From Pararhizobium gei (GTDB lineage: Bacteria > Pseudomonadota > Alphaproteobacteria > Rhizobiales > Rhizobiaceae), in NCBI RefSeq assembly GCF_029223885.1, contig NZ_CP119409.1, forward strand, positions 956,001 through 1,020,000: a stretch of 64,000 nt of DNA. Reading direction: 5' to 3'. The notes beneath the pieces are model-generated. The model was not told where the DNA came from. It made no database searches and saw nothing but the letters and a program-made list of their open reading frames with translations. How positions within the stretch are numbered: position 1 is the stretch's first letter; every line of letters begins with the position of its first letter. Shown here in pieces: positions 17,786-27,205 of this stretch. The position numbers and the translations under genes are program-made.

Positions 17786-17936
17786 TACACGGGTTTCGCT
17801 CGAAAAGTAGGCAGAATTTCGCAGGGCAGCCATGCGCCATGCGCGTAGCGGGTGGCTTGGCTGGATATCAATCGTTTCAAGGATGTCCGGAACGAATAGC
17901 TCTGCTTTGCCTTGAGGCTGAAAAAGGATCATTGCA

Positions 17937-18440
17937 ATGAAGATCGAAACACTTGCCCTCGGACCGCGGGACTGGGTGCCGAACAATCCGACGCTGCCGG
18001 TGCTGATTTACCGTCAGGCAGTCACCGATGCCATGGACGTTGCGGCGGCGTTCGAGCAGCGTTTTCACGACAATGGCTGGGTCGATTGCTGGCGCAACGG
18101 CATCTTTTCCTACCAGCATTATCATACACAGGCACACGAAGTGCTTGGCGTTGCCCTCGGGCACGCCCGGCTTGTCATTGGCGGGCCGGGCGGCTGCGAG
18201 ATTGTCCTCGCCTCCGGTGACTGCATCGTCCTGCCGGCAGGCACCGGGCACTGCAGGATGGAAGCGTCAGGTGACTTTCTGGTCATCGGTGCCTATCCCC
18301 CAAACCAGCATGCCGATATCAACACCCAGGCGCCGAGCGCGCAAGACCTTGAGCGGATGCTGAATGTTCCCTTGCCATCGGCCGATCCGGTAGCTGGAGA
18401 AGGCGGCCCGCTCATGACTGCGTGGAGATCTGGGAAATAG
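17937..18440 (+). CDS. Cupin-domain protein (YjlB-like)
   Basis: A 167-residue single-domain cupin. The first cupin motif is recognisable as YQHYHTQAHEVLGVALG and the second as GDCIVLPAGTGHCRMEASGDF; their His/Glu residues would bind a metal. Length and the LPVLIYRQA opening match the YjlB group, whose function is unknown. It starts at an ATG preceded by AAAGGATCATTGCA. It lies divergent from the small RNA and converges on the DUF4112 gene with a gap of only 7 nt. Confidence 0.8.
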   Translation: MKIETLALGPRDWVPNNPTLPVLIYRQAVTDAMDVAAAFEQRFHDNGWVDCWRNGIFSYQHYHTQAHEVLGVALGHARLVIGGPGGCEIVLASGDCIVLPAGTGHCRMEASGDFLVIGAYPPNQHADINTQAPSAQDLERMLNVPLPSADPVAGEGGPLMTAWRSGK

Positions 18441-18447
18441 AATTGGC

Positions 18448-18852
18448 TTACGGCACGGTATCCATTCCGAAATGATCGAGGATCAAGCGGATGTTGCGCT
18501 TGTGCGACTTGAAGTACAGATCGAAGACATCGCCCAGCACTGGCACGCTGCCGACTGCGGCGTCCACGCCCAGATTGTAGAGCATCCTGACCAGCTTGTG
18601 CTTCGGCACGCCAAGCTTGCGGGCCTCGTTGACGATCGCGAGCCCGATCAGGGCGCCGCTTGCATCTCCAACCACTGGAAGCAGCCCGAGTACGGAATCC
18701 GCTCCGAAACGAATATTGGTGCCGGGAATGCGAAGCGCCGTATCCATCAGGCGCGCCACCCCACTCAGGCGCCGCAGCCGGCGCAGGCGTTCCTCCGTTG
18801 CGAAAGCTTCCGGTTCGAGTTCATAGCGTGTCCCGCCCCGCGTACCGTTCAT
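18448..18852 (-). CDS. DUF4112 membrane-associated protein
   Basis: A 134-residue protein from the ATG at 18852, chosen because GAAGGGTGCGAG precedes it; an ATG 27 nt upstream lacks this. The family signature is clear: RRLSGVARLMDTALRIPG, then RFGADSVLGLLPVVGDASGAL (a hydrophobic hairpin), NEARKLGVPKHKLVRMLYNLGVDAAVGSVPVLGDVFDLYFKSHKRN. DUF4112 proteins are small inner-membrane-associated proteins of unknown role found widely in bacteria. It stands alone, converging on the cupin gene. Confidence 0.82.
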   Translation of the reverse strand: MNGTRGGTRYELEPEAFATEERLRRLRRLSGVARLMDTALRIPGTNIRFGADSVLGLLPVVGDASGALIGLAIVNEARKLGVPKHKLVRMLYNLGVDAAVGSVPVLGDVFDLYFKSHKRNIRLILDHFGMDTVP

Positions 18853-19338
18853 CTCGCACCCTTCCGTCAACATAATCACGACTGCCTCTGTTGGTCTGTT
18901 TCGACGATAACATCTCCCGAAGACGGGAAGTTCCGATTGTCGTCAAACCGTTCTCACATGCTGCGGCGGCCGGCAGAGCCCTGGCCTGCAAGTGATGGTG
19001 CTGTATGATCGAGCGCCAGATCGACGGCGCTGGCGAAACCGCTTTCAGAAGCCGGCTCGATATCTGTCGTACGGAGCAGGTGTAGGCCACCGTTTGGCCT
19101 AGTGCGTCATTCGGTCGCAATTCGTCTCGCAAGCCTTTTGGCACTGCCCTGTCGATGCCATCGCACAGAATCCGCAATACTGTTGAATTTACAAAACCGA
19201 TCTGGTTATAAGACTTTGCTTGCCGACTGTGGCTCTGTCCTGCGTGCGGTGCCGAAGAGTGCCGCGCACGCATGGAATGAACCGCAGATATTTCCCTGGC
19301 CGGTAAACGGCGTTTTTAAAAATTGGGATTCCTGAAAT
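18853..19338 (+). other. Intergenic region upstream of UDP-glucose dehydrogenase gene
   Basis: About 490 nt between the divergent DUF4112 and dehydrogenase genes. Short frames exist on both strands but none has a ribosome site with a plausible protein. No tRNA or strong hairpin with a T run was seen. It probably contains the promoter of the polysaccharide island. Confidence 0.45.
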
Positions 19339-20508
19339 ATGATAAAAATTGCCATCGCGGGAACCGGATATGTTGGTCTTTCCAACGCGCTTCTTCTTGC
19401 TCAACATAATGAAGTTGTCGCTTACGATATCCTTTCCGACAAAGTGGACATGCTCAATCGGCGGCAGTCTCCGATTGTCGATGATGACATCGAAGAATAT
19501 CTGAAGAACAAGCCGTTGAATTTCCGTGCGACCTTGGACAAGCATGACGCATTTGAGAAGGCGGACTATGTCATCATCGCGACGCCGACAAATTACGACA
19601 CGGAGACCAACTACTTCGATACGCGATCGGTCGAAGCCGTTATTCGGGATGTGAAGGAGATAAATCCGACTGCCGTCATGATTGTCAAATCGACAGTCCC
19701 GGTTGGTTTCACCGATGGCGTGCGCAAGAAGCTTGATACCCAGAATGTGATCTTCTCGCCGGAATTTCTACGCGAAGGCCGCGCGCTTCACGACAATCTC
19801 TATCCGTCACGGATCGTGGTGGGTGAACAATCCGAGCGGGCAGAGATATTCTCAAGCCTTTTAAGGCAGGGAGCCATAAAGGCGGACATTCCCGTCCTGT
19901 TTACGGGATCGAGCGAGGCTGAGGCAGTCAAGCTGTTCGCGAACACGTTTCTTGCCATGCGCGTTGCCTATTTCAATGAATTGGACACCTATGCGGTCAT
20001 TCACGGTCTGGACACACGGCAGATCATCGACGGGATCGGCCATGATCCAAGAATTGGCAGCCATTACAACAATCCATCCTTCGGATATGGCGGATATTGC
20101 CTGCCGAAAGACACAAAGCAGCTGCTTGCCAACTACAGCGAGGTGCCGCAGAACCTGATCCGCGCGATTGTGGAAGCCAACAGCACCCGCAAGGATTTCG
20201 TCGCCGACAGTATCATCAAGCGAAACCCGGCGGTGGTCGGCATCTACCGGCTTACCATGAAGGCCGGCTCGGATAATTTCAGAGATTCCTCTGTCCAGGG
20301 CGTCATAAAACGGATCAAGGCAAAGGGTATCGACGTTATAATTTACGAGCCGACCTACAAGGAAGCGGATTTCTTTCGCTCAAGGGTGGAGCCGGATTTT
20401 GCTTCTTTCAAGAGAGATGCCGACGTGATCGTTGCAAACCGCCTGACGGAAGAGCTGATGGATGTCAAGGACAAGGTCTATACACGCGACCTTTTTGGCG
20501 TAGATTAA
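19339..20508 (+). CDS. UDP-glucose 6-dehydrogenase
   Basis: A 389-residue enzyme of the short Ugd type. The N-terminal Rossmann NAD site is [19 protein letters not shown]. The central helix contains [22 protein letters not shown], and the catalytic Cys lies in [15 protein letters not shown]. It oxidises UDP-glucose twice with NAD to UDP-glucuronate, a precursor for acidic exopolysaccharide, capsule or LPS sugars. The length matches the E. coli/Klebsiella type rather than the longer rhizobial RkpK type. It leads the polysaccharide island and is followed after 260 nt by a giant glycosyltransferase that may use its product. Confidence 0.92.
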   Translation: MIKIAIAGTGYVGLSNALLLAQHNEVVAYDILSDKVDMLNRRQSPIVDDDIEEYLKNKPLNFRATLDKHDAFEKADYVIIATPTNYDTETNYFDTRSVEAVIRDVKEINPTAVMIVKSTVPVGFTDGVRKKLDTQNVIFSPEFLREGRALHDNLYPSRIVVGEQSERAEIFSSLLRQGAIKADIPVLFTGSSEAEAVKLFANTFLAMRVAYFNELDTYAVIHGLDTRQIIDGIGHDPRIGSHYNNPSFGYGGYCLPKDTKQLLANYSEVPQNLIRAIVEANSTRKDFVADSIIKRNPAVVGIYRLTMKAGSDNFRDSSVQGVIKRIKAKGIDVIIYEPTYKEADFFRSRVEPDFASFKRDADVIVANRLTEELMDVKDKVYTRDLFGVD

Positions 20509-20767
20509 CGGCACGGTGCGTTCGTTTTTACGTGAAATGGCTTGGCGGCCATTGCAGTCATCTACTCGTCGCCGCCAGCCGACATGATCGACGGAACTGT
20601 CATCGATCAAGGTTTGCTTGGCCTTTGCTGGACTTTGTTCGAAACGGTAAGTATCGTGTTAAATTGACGTTAAATTTAGACCACAATTTTCTTTTCATCG
20701 CGCGTTGTTGTGACTGTTTTAAAGTGCCGTGACTATGTGGCGTGGACTTCCAGTTTAGGGGAATGGC

Positions 20768-23700
20768 TTGGATAATATGAGCGAGTTGAACAGCGTCGTT
20801 ATCGGCAACATCGACAGCTTCGACGGTCGACAGATACGTGGCTGGGTGAGGCGCGAGGGGTGGGATATGCCGTTGGCCGTCGATATTTTTATCGATGGCC
20901 AGCTTCTGTTTCAGAGCGAATTTGCCGGTGTTTTCAGAGCAGATGTCGCCGACGCCGGCATTGGCGACGGATGTTTCGGTTTCGATTGCTCCATTGCCCA
21001 GGGATATGTATCGGAGGGGGAGGTCGCAAGCGTTTCGATAAGGCTGGCCGGCACGGACACCGAGGTCCTTTCAAAAATTTTCCAGGGTCCTTTCGCGGCG
21101 CCTGCAGATCCGGATCTGACGACATGGGCCGGCAATATAGACGGCGTTGCTGGTCGAAGAATCTTCGGTTGGCTCGCCGTTCCCGATAGCCTCGCCCCGC
21201 AGACATTCGATCTTTTTCTGGGTGAGACGCGTGTGCTTGAGGGATGCGTAGCAAACCTGTTCCGGGCGGATGTCTACGATGCCGGCATCGGCGATGGATA
21301 TTGCGGTTTCGATCTGACGGTCATCGACGCTCCCCATTGCCCGGACGACCGTTTGCAAATTTCCCTGCGGGCGCCGCAGGACGGCACTATTCTCCTGCAA
21401 ACGGTGATCGACGGTCATGTCTTCAAGGACATGTATGTTCTGAGACTTGATAAAACCGATGACACCTTCATCAAGGGCTGGTTTGTCAATGCCAACCGAT
21501 CAAACGAAGTTTTCAACGTCGATCTCTTCGTGGACAATATTTTCTACAAGACCGTTTCCAACTCTGTTTCCAGAAAAGACCTTCTGAAAAAAGGGATTTC
21601 CGGCGGGCTTGGCGGGTTTTCGATCAGCAGCCCGATCCCCTATATGGGGCCTTCAGCACATTCCATTTTCTTCCGTTTTCCGGACGGTTCCGAATCTGCC
21701 GTTTTCAATATCGATAGAAAGACGAAGCGCCAGCGTTTTTTCCCCTCAGATCCCACCTTTATGCAGCGCGGCGTTACTGTGATCGTTCCGATCTACAACG
21801 CACCGGAAGATGTCCAGATCTGCATCGAGAGGCTGCTTGACTATACGCCCTCCTTCGCCAGCATTCTGCTGATCGATGATTGCTCTCCGGATCCCGCAGT
21901 TGGCACGATCCTGGCGAAGTACGACGGCACGCCTCGTCTGCGCATCGTGAAAAATGAAAAGAACCTGGGCTTTACACGCACAATCAATCGCGGGCTGGAA
22001 ATATCCGGCGGCGATGACGTCATACTTCTCAATTCCGACGCCAGGGTAACGCCAGGCTGGTTGGAAGGAATGGTCGTGGCCGCAATGTCCTCACCGAGAA
22101 TTGCGACCGTCACCGCCATGTCGGACAGAGCCGGCGCATTTTCCGCGCCGCGGATTGGAAACGACAATGCACTGCCGGAAGGCGTCGATGAAATAATGTA
22201 CGCAAAGGCGTTCCGCCGGTCCAGTCTGGGGCTTTATCCCCAGGTCCCGACTGGCAACGGCTTCTGCATGTATGTCAGCCGCGCGGCGATAAAGGCGCTG
22301 GGGCCGTTGGACGCCGCTGCGTTTCCGCGCGGATATGGCGAGGAAAACGATTTCTGCATGCGTGCGCTGCGTGCTGGCTGGCGCAACATTATCGATGATC
22401 GAACCTATGTCTTTCACGAGCGCTCGAAAAGCTTCGGCGAGGCAAAAACCGATCTTCTTGCGGCCGGTCGTGCTGTCATCGACGAACGCTATCCGGAGTA
22501 TAAAACGGCGATCACCGTTTTTCATACCGATGAGAAGATTTCTCTGGCGCGATACTACGGCGCCGTTGCGCTCAAGGAGTGCTTGAGCAGGGAGAAGATT
22601 CTTCCGCGCATTCTCTTTGTCGTGGCGACGCAGACCGGAGGTACGCCGCAGACAAACAGAGATCTTATGGAAGCATTGGGTGACGCGGCTGAGACCTATA
22701 TGCTGAGATGCGACAGCAGCCTCCTCGAGTTGACCTGCATCTCTCACGGAACTGTGGAGGTTGTCAGGGAGCATAGACTAAGACAGGCTATCGAGCCGTT
22801 TTCGCATCGCTCGCCCGAATATGACGCTGTTGTCACGCAGTGGCTGTTCGATCTCGACATCGACCTTCTGCATATCCGCCATCTGGCGTGGCACAGCCTT
22901 TCCCTTCCCGAGATCGGCAAACAGCTTGGCAAGAAGGTGATCTTTTCTTTCCACGACTTTTACACTCTGACTCCGACGGTCAAATTGCTGGATGACACCG
23001 GGACGTTTCTTGGCGATACGTTTTTCCAGGAAGGTTCCATCTATCGCGACAACCTTTGGCCAGGTAGCCCGCTGCCGACCCCGAGGGGCAGTTGGGTGGA
23101 CGCGTGGCGCCGGCGTTTCGCTGCTTCGCTTGAATGCTGTGACGCGCTGGTGACCACGTCAGACAGTGCGCGCGCCCTGATACTGGAAAAATTGCCGACA
23201 CTGGACGCCGAACGATTTCTGGTCATTCCGCACGGTCGTGATTTCGCACGTTTCGACGAGGTGCGGACCAGGCCCGTTCATGGTGAGCCGGTCCGCCTGC
23301 TCATCCCCGGCAATATCAGCATGGCCAAGGGCCTGCAGGTGATCTTCGATTTGCTGGATCACGATACGGCCGGTCTGCTGGAATTCCACGTTCTCGGCAA
23401 GATGCAGTCATCTCATCCCCGCATCATCGCGCATGGCAAATATGATCGCGACGACTTTGCCCGGAAAGCGGCAATGACCCGGCCGCATATGGGCGCCGTG
23501 TTCTCGATCTGGGATGAAACATATTGCCATACGCTAACAGAACTCTGGTCAATCGGCGTTCCGGCAATCGTCTTTGATTTCCCGACACTCGCAGGGCGGG
23601 TCCGCAAAAGCGGCTGCGGCTGGGTCATGGATCATCACAACATCCCGGCTCTCTACGAAGAGATTTTGAGAGTGGCTTTCGACGGGCAGGAGCAGAACAA

Positions 23701-24886
23701 GGTCGCCACGGCCCTGAGTGACTGGCAAAGCGGCTACGGCGCTGCAAATTCAGTGCGGGTTATGGCGGCCCACTACCTGGATCTCTATCGCAAGCTGATC
23801 AAGAGCCAGTCGGTCAAGATCGACTCGCCGGCCACGTTGCGGGTCGGTGTCGTCTGCGAGGATACGCGTTTTCTGGCCGCAGGGGCTGCGGCGAGACCGG
23901 GCCGGATCGGTCAAGCCACACGCAACGGAATCGATCGGGACATCGTCTATATCGACATGACGGCGCAAACTCTCCTTGCCAACGCAAAAGAGAAGAACAT
24001 CGATTGCATGGTGATCGAGCAGAACACAATCCCTCGGACGATGGTCAACGAATTGATTACCGTCTCGAAGCAGTTGAAAGTCCCCTATGTGATTGATTTG
24101 GCAAGGGATGTTTTCGACACATCGGAAGGTCCGGTCGATACCGTCGATTATATGCCATTTCTCGAAAAACTCATCGGCGCCGCATCCAAGGTCACAACGG
24201 CGACAGAGCACCTGTCGAAGAAAATACGTTCGGTCAATGAGAACGTTGCGGTACTTGCCGGGGCGATCGATGATCATATTCTCCGCGGGGACGGAGTGGC
24301 TCGCAGTGCTGACTCCTGTGTTCGGGCCATTTATGTCAACGAAGGTGACAATACATCCGGTCTCCAAGCGGTTCTGCCGGCACTCGACCTGATTGCAAGC
24401 GAACATGCCAACTTCCGTCTGGCTGTGTTGGGCGCTGGAGCAGACTACGAACTGCTGAGGGACAGGGCCGACTGGGTGGAATTCGTTCCGCTGATTGCCG
24501 GAGGTTCGGGGGCGGAGAATTACATATCCTACATCGAAAAGCGGGCTGCTAATGTCGATTTTGCGATCATGCCTTACACCGCTGCACCGGTAACCCAAAG
24601 CAAAGCGATGCAGAAGCTTTTGATTTTTGCTGCCTTCGGACTTCCGGTTCTGGCATCTTCGATCGGTATTTTTCCGACCGATGCGCCAGCGGTGAATTTT
24701 GTCGAAAGCCAGGATGACGAATGGGCAAAAGCTCTGGTGGAGAAGATCGGTTCTGTTCAGAGTGGATCGATCGACCGAACAGCGCAACGTGAATGGGTAA
24801 AACGACTCCATTCGTTGCAGGGCACTTGGATGGATTTCGATCATTTGATCGCTGATATCGTGAAGCCCAACGGTACAAGACATTGA
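20768..24886 (+). CDS. Giant multidomain glycosyltransferase (GT2 plus two GT4-like domains)
   Basis: A 1372-residue protein. Residues about 10-310 hold three diverged repeats of about 105 residues (GNIDSFDGRQIRGWV..., then FRADVADAGIGDGCFGFD; copy 2 FRADVYDAGIGDGYCGFD; copy 3 weaker). Residues about 335-560 are a GT2 domain (VTVIVPIYNAPEDV, LLIDDCSPD, LLNSDARVTPGWL, GYGEENDFCMRALRAGW). Residues about 610-1000 and 1015-1365 are GT4-like halves (KVIFSFHDFYTLTP, LIPGNISMAKGLQVIF; RAIYVNEGDNTSGLQ). A TTG at 20768 fits the AGGGGA ribosome site better than the ATG at 20777. It likely assembles several glycosidic bonds of a surface polysaccharide in the cytoplasm. Confidence 0.82.
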   Translation: MDNMSELNSVVIGNIDSFDGRQIRGWVRREGWDMPLAVDIFIDGQLLFQSEFAGVFRADVADAGIGDGCFGFDCSIAQGYVSEGEVASVSIRLAGTDTEVLSKIFQGPFAAPADPDLTTWAGNIDGVAGRRIFGWLAVPDSLAPQTFDLFLGETRVLEGCVANLFRADVYDAGIGDGYCGFDLTVIDAPHCPDDRLQISLRAPQDGTILLQTVIDGHVFKDMYVLRLDKTDDTFIKGWFVNANRSNEVFNVDLFVDNIFYKTVSNSVSRKDLLKKGISGGLGGFSISSPIPYMGPSAHSIFFRFPDGSESAVFNIDRKTKRQRFFPSDPTFMQRGVTVIVPIYNAPEDVQICIERLLDYTPSFASILLIDDCSPDPAVGTILAKYDGTPRLRIVKNEKNLGFTRTINRGLEISGGDDVILLNSDARVTPGWLEGMVVAAMSSPRIATVTAMSDRAGAFSAPRIGNDNALPEGVDEIMYAKAFRRSSLGLYPQVPTGNGFCMYVSRAAIKALGPLDAAAFPRGYGEENDFCMRALRAGWRNIIDDRTYVFHERSKSFGEAKTDLLAAGRAVIDERYPEYKTAITVFHTDEKISLARYYGAVALKECLSREKILPRILFVVATQTGGTPQTNRDLMEALGDAAETYMLRCDSSLLELTCISHGTVEVVREHRLRQAIEPFSHRSPEYDAVVTQWLFDLDIDLLHIRHLAWHSLSLPEIGKQLGKKVIFSFHDFYTLTPTVKLLDDTGTFLGDTFFQEGSIYRDNLWPGSPLPTPRGSWVDAWRRRFAASLECCDALVTTSDSARALILEKLPTLDAERFLVIPHGRDFARFDEVRTRPVHGEPVRLLIPGNISMAKGLQVIFDLLDHDTAGLLEFHVLGKMQSSHPRIIAHGKYDRDDFARKAAMTRPHMGAVFSIWDETYCHTLTELWSIGVPAIVFDFPTLAGRVRKSGCGWVMDHHNIPALYEEILRVAFDGQEQNKVATALSDWQSGYGAANSVRVMAAHYLDLYRKLIKSQSVKIDSPATLRVGVVCEDTRFLAAGAAARPGRIGQATRNGIDRDIVYIDMTAQTLLANAKEKNIDCMVIEQNTIPRTMVNELITVSKQLKVPYVIDLARDVFDTSEGPVDTVDYMPFLEKLIGAASKVTTATEHLSKKIRSVNENVAVLAGAIDDHILRGDGVARSADSCVRAIYVNEGDNTSGLQAVLPALDLIASEHANFRLAVLGAGADYELLRDRADWVEFVPLIAGGSGAENYISYIEKRAANVDFAIMPYTAAPVTQSKAMQKLLIFAAFGLPVLASSIGIFPTDAPAVNFVESQDDEWAKALVEKIGSVQSGSIDRTAQREWVKRLHSLQGTWMDFDHLIADIVKPNGTRH

Positions 24887-25026
24887 GCGGCAAGATAATT
24901 CCGTGCGGGCGAGGGTACTGCCGGATGGGCGTGCAGCAGACAGCTCTTGCCGCCGCCCTCTCCTGCGACATTTTACCCAGTCTAATCGACCTGTTCGAAC
25001 GAAGCCAATAGAAGCATATTCGGAAA

Positions 25027-25680
25027 ATGGAGATGGTTATTTCAAATATTCCGCTAGTGAAACAACAGGGTAAAGATAATCAACTGGATATTGATCCGAC
25101 TGTTCGTGGGGCAGGGGCAGTCATTACCATAACCGGGGATAACAACCACATATCCATCGGTCCGGGCGTGAACCTGAATACCACGAAGATCATGATCCGC
25201 GGCAGCAATTGCGTGGTCAGCATTCGCGAGAGATCGCGTTTCAAGAATGGCGTTTTATATCTTACGGACAGTGGAACCGAGTTTTACTGCGGGGTCGGGA
25301 CGAGCTGGGAAAGCGGGCACATCCTTGTGCAGGAACGTTGCAAGATCACTCTTGGCGACGACTGCATGCTGTCCAACGGCATTATGATCCGCACCTCAGA
25401 TAGTCACGGTATTTTCGATATGGACACCCGTGAGTTGGTCAATCCTGCCAGGGACGTGTCGGTAGGCGACCATGTCTGGATCGGCAATGGTGCGCGACTG
25501 AACAAGGGCGTGTCCATCGACAAGGGGTCCATCATCGCCCAGCTTTCCGTGGTCAGCGGTCAAATTGAAGCCAACTGTGTTGCAGCAGGAATCCCGGCCA
25601 AAGTTATCCGCAGAGGCGTCGTATGGTCACGATCGATGCAATTTCCGCTGGAGCAATTAGTCGCCGGGCATCCAGATTAA
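25027..25680 (+). CDS. Left-handed beta-helix acyltransferase
   Basis: A 217-residue hexapeptide-repeat protein. An N-terminal irregular helix turn region (ITITGDNNHISIGPGVNLN) leads into canonical coils (ILVQERCKITLGDDCMLSNGIMIRTSDSH, then VSVGDHVWIGNGARLNKGVSIDKGSIIAQLSVVSG) and closes with the loop VAAGIPAKVIRRGVVWSR typical of O-acetyltransferases. His in SDSH is the expected catalytic base. It probably acetylates a sugar of the polysaccharide made by the upstream genes. Its 3' end overlaps the convergent BNR-4 gene by 24 nt. Confidence 0.82.
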   Translation: MEMVISNIPLVKQQGKDNQLDIDPTVRGAGAVITITGDNNHISIGPGVNLNTTKIMIRGSNCVVSIRERSRFKNGVLYLTDSGTEFYCGVGTSWESGHILVQERCKITLGDDCMLSNGIMIRTSDSHGIFDMDTRELVNPARDVSVGDHVWIGNGARLNKGVSIDKGSIIAQLSVVSGQIEANCVAAGIPAKVIRRGVVWSRSMQFPLEQLVAGHPD

Positions 25681-27039
25681 TGGTGACGGGGGCGGATTGC
25701 AGGCTTTCGGAGCCTCTACCGTGCATGCGCGGGGTCTGTCAAAATTAACCTTTTGAGCGAACCATCTCAGGCGGCCCCTGCTGGGGCCGTCCACGCCGTT
25801 TTCGCGAACATTGGCTGTCCTGTTGGAAGCCTCTGCCAAACCCGCAGGTATTGCAATCACGTCACCGGGGCTTCGCGCAGTTCTCCGGGCGGGCGCCCGA
25901 TTGCTCGACAGGGACATGGTGTCTGCGTCAAGCCAAGTATTCACCTGTTCGCCTGGCGAGAAAATGGCCCGAATTTGCATGCCGTCTTCGCTGGAACTGG
26001 ATAAGAAGGCGCCGTATGGGAGATTGGGAATCGACCCTCCACCTTTGATCTCCGTCCTTTTGTCTGAAGCCGCAACTTGTATCGTTTGCCATCGTCCATC
26101 AATGCGGCCGGAGGCAAAGACCGCGTTTTTTCCATCGGCATTGAATCGGGTGAACAGGATGACCGGTACTCCAGTGTCCGAAATGGCCAATTTGGCATTG
26201 TTGACCAAACCCTGTCCTTCCCCCGGCAGATCCACTTTTTCCATCGCGCGCGGCGTCAGCGGACCTTCTGCTGTGCGGCGCCCGACCTGCCAGGTTTTGA
26301 AATCCCATGTTGCAGCATAGGTCACCGCGAAATTGGAGCTGACATCCATGGTGTGGCGCCACACCACGGCCACGTGGTAGAGGCCATTCTTGTCCTTTAC
26401 AAACTCAGTTGGATAGGCACTGACGGCTTTTCGTCCGTCGCGGTCGGTGAAGACCGCAGGGAGCCGGTGCCATTTTCCGTCGGTCCACCGGTTGACCTGC
26501 CAGCTCCCGTCCCCGGACGTACCGCTGCGATACAGAAAAAGAAGGTTGCCTGCCCGGTCCTTCAGAAAATGGGGATAGGTCACACTCTCCTCGTCTTGTC
26601 CGGTCATCGGGATGAGTTTGATGCGGTCCAGATCCGATGCGGGACCTTGAGCATAGACCATGGGGTCTGCATGCATATTGCCCGAAATATGGGCTGTGCC
26701 ATCGTCGCTGATAGCCAGGGTCAACGAATTATGGGCATCCCACCCATCGAACCTGGAGTCGAGGCTTTTTTCGCAAAGCGTGCCGTCTTTGGGATTGAAC
26801 GATGCCAACCGAATGTAACGGTCGGGGCCGAAATAGGCGGTCAATAGAGCGCCGTCTTTGGTTGTGGCCGCGCCGATTCCGGTTCCGACACCGGACCAGG
26901 TTTCGCCAATTTGAACTTGCCCGGCTTCACCCGTTTGCGGCTTTGTACAAACCTGTGCACTTGCGTCGGGAGACAGCGCCATCGCTGTGTTTCCCGTCAG
27001 CAATAACGCCAACAGGGCGCCGTTTCGAACTGTCGTCAT
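25657..27039 (-). CDS. Secreted BNR-4 family protein, possible polysaccharide lyase
   Basis: The start at 27039 is supported by GGAGG 8 nt upstream and a signal peptide (MTTVRNGALLALLLTGNTAMA); the protein has 460 residues. It forms a predicted beta-propeller of BNR-4 type (WSGVGTGIGAATTKDGALLTAYFGPDRYIRLASF, WDAHNSLTLAISDDGTAHISGNMHADPM, TYPHFLKDRAGNLLFLYRSGTSGDG, VWRHTMDVSSNFAVTYA). Some relatives are ulvan or other uronate-polysaccharide lyases; others are uncharacterised. Beside a UDP-glucuronate-producing gene it could trim or depolymerise the exported polymer. Substrate is inference; the family call is fairly firm. Confidence 0.75.
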   Translation of the reverse strand: MTTVRNGALLALLLTGNTAMALSPDASAQVCTKPQTGEAGQVQIGETWSGVGTGIGAATTKDGALLTAYFGPDRYIRLASFNPKDGTLCEKSLDSRFDGWDAHNSLTLAISDDGTAHISGNMHADPMVYAQGPASDLDRIKLIPMTGQDEESVTYPHFLKDRAGNLLFLYRSGTSGDGSWQVNRWTDGKWHRLPAVFTDRDGRKAVSAYPTEFVKDKNGLYHVAVVWRHTMDVSSNFAVTYAATWDFKTWQVGRRTAEGPLTPRAMEKVDLPGEGQGLVNNAKLAISDTGVPVILFTRFNADGKNAVFASGRIDGRWQTIQVAASDKRTEIKGGGSIPNLPYGAFLSSSSEDGMQIRAIFSPGEQVNTWLDADTMSLSSNRAPARRTARSPGDVIAIPAGLAEASNRTANVRENGVDGPSRGRLRWFAQKVNFDRPRACTVEAPKACNPPPSPLIWMPGD

Positions 27040-27161
27040 GGCAGCGACCTCCATGAGCCTATAATCATGGAAACCAATTGCTCAGTCATAATGGCTATTT
27101 TGTGCCCCATCGAGGCAAGGCAGCCAGAAGATGTGCCCGATGGCAATTCCTGACCGCGGAG

Positions 27162-27187
27162 CGGAGGGGCGCTTGCACGCCCCTCCG
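27162..27187 (-). terminator. Hairpin after the RTX gene
   Basis: A 10-bp perfect stem CGGAGGGGCG/CGCCCCTCCG with a 6-nt loop, 19 nt past the stop codon of the RTX gene on the minus strand. No T run follows, so it may act as an mRNA-stabilising end or a weak terminator. Confidence 0.5.
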
Positions 27188-27205
27188 GTTGTCAGTTTCG
27201 CCGTC

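Noticed and set aside
17656..17880. A 74-residue frame across the hairpin region
   Set aside because: The region is explained by four structured hairpins and a terminator; the peptide has no recognisable composition or ribosome site.
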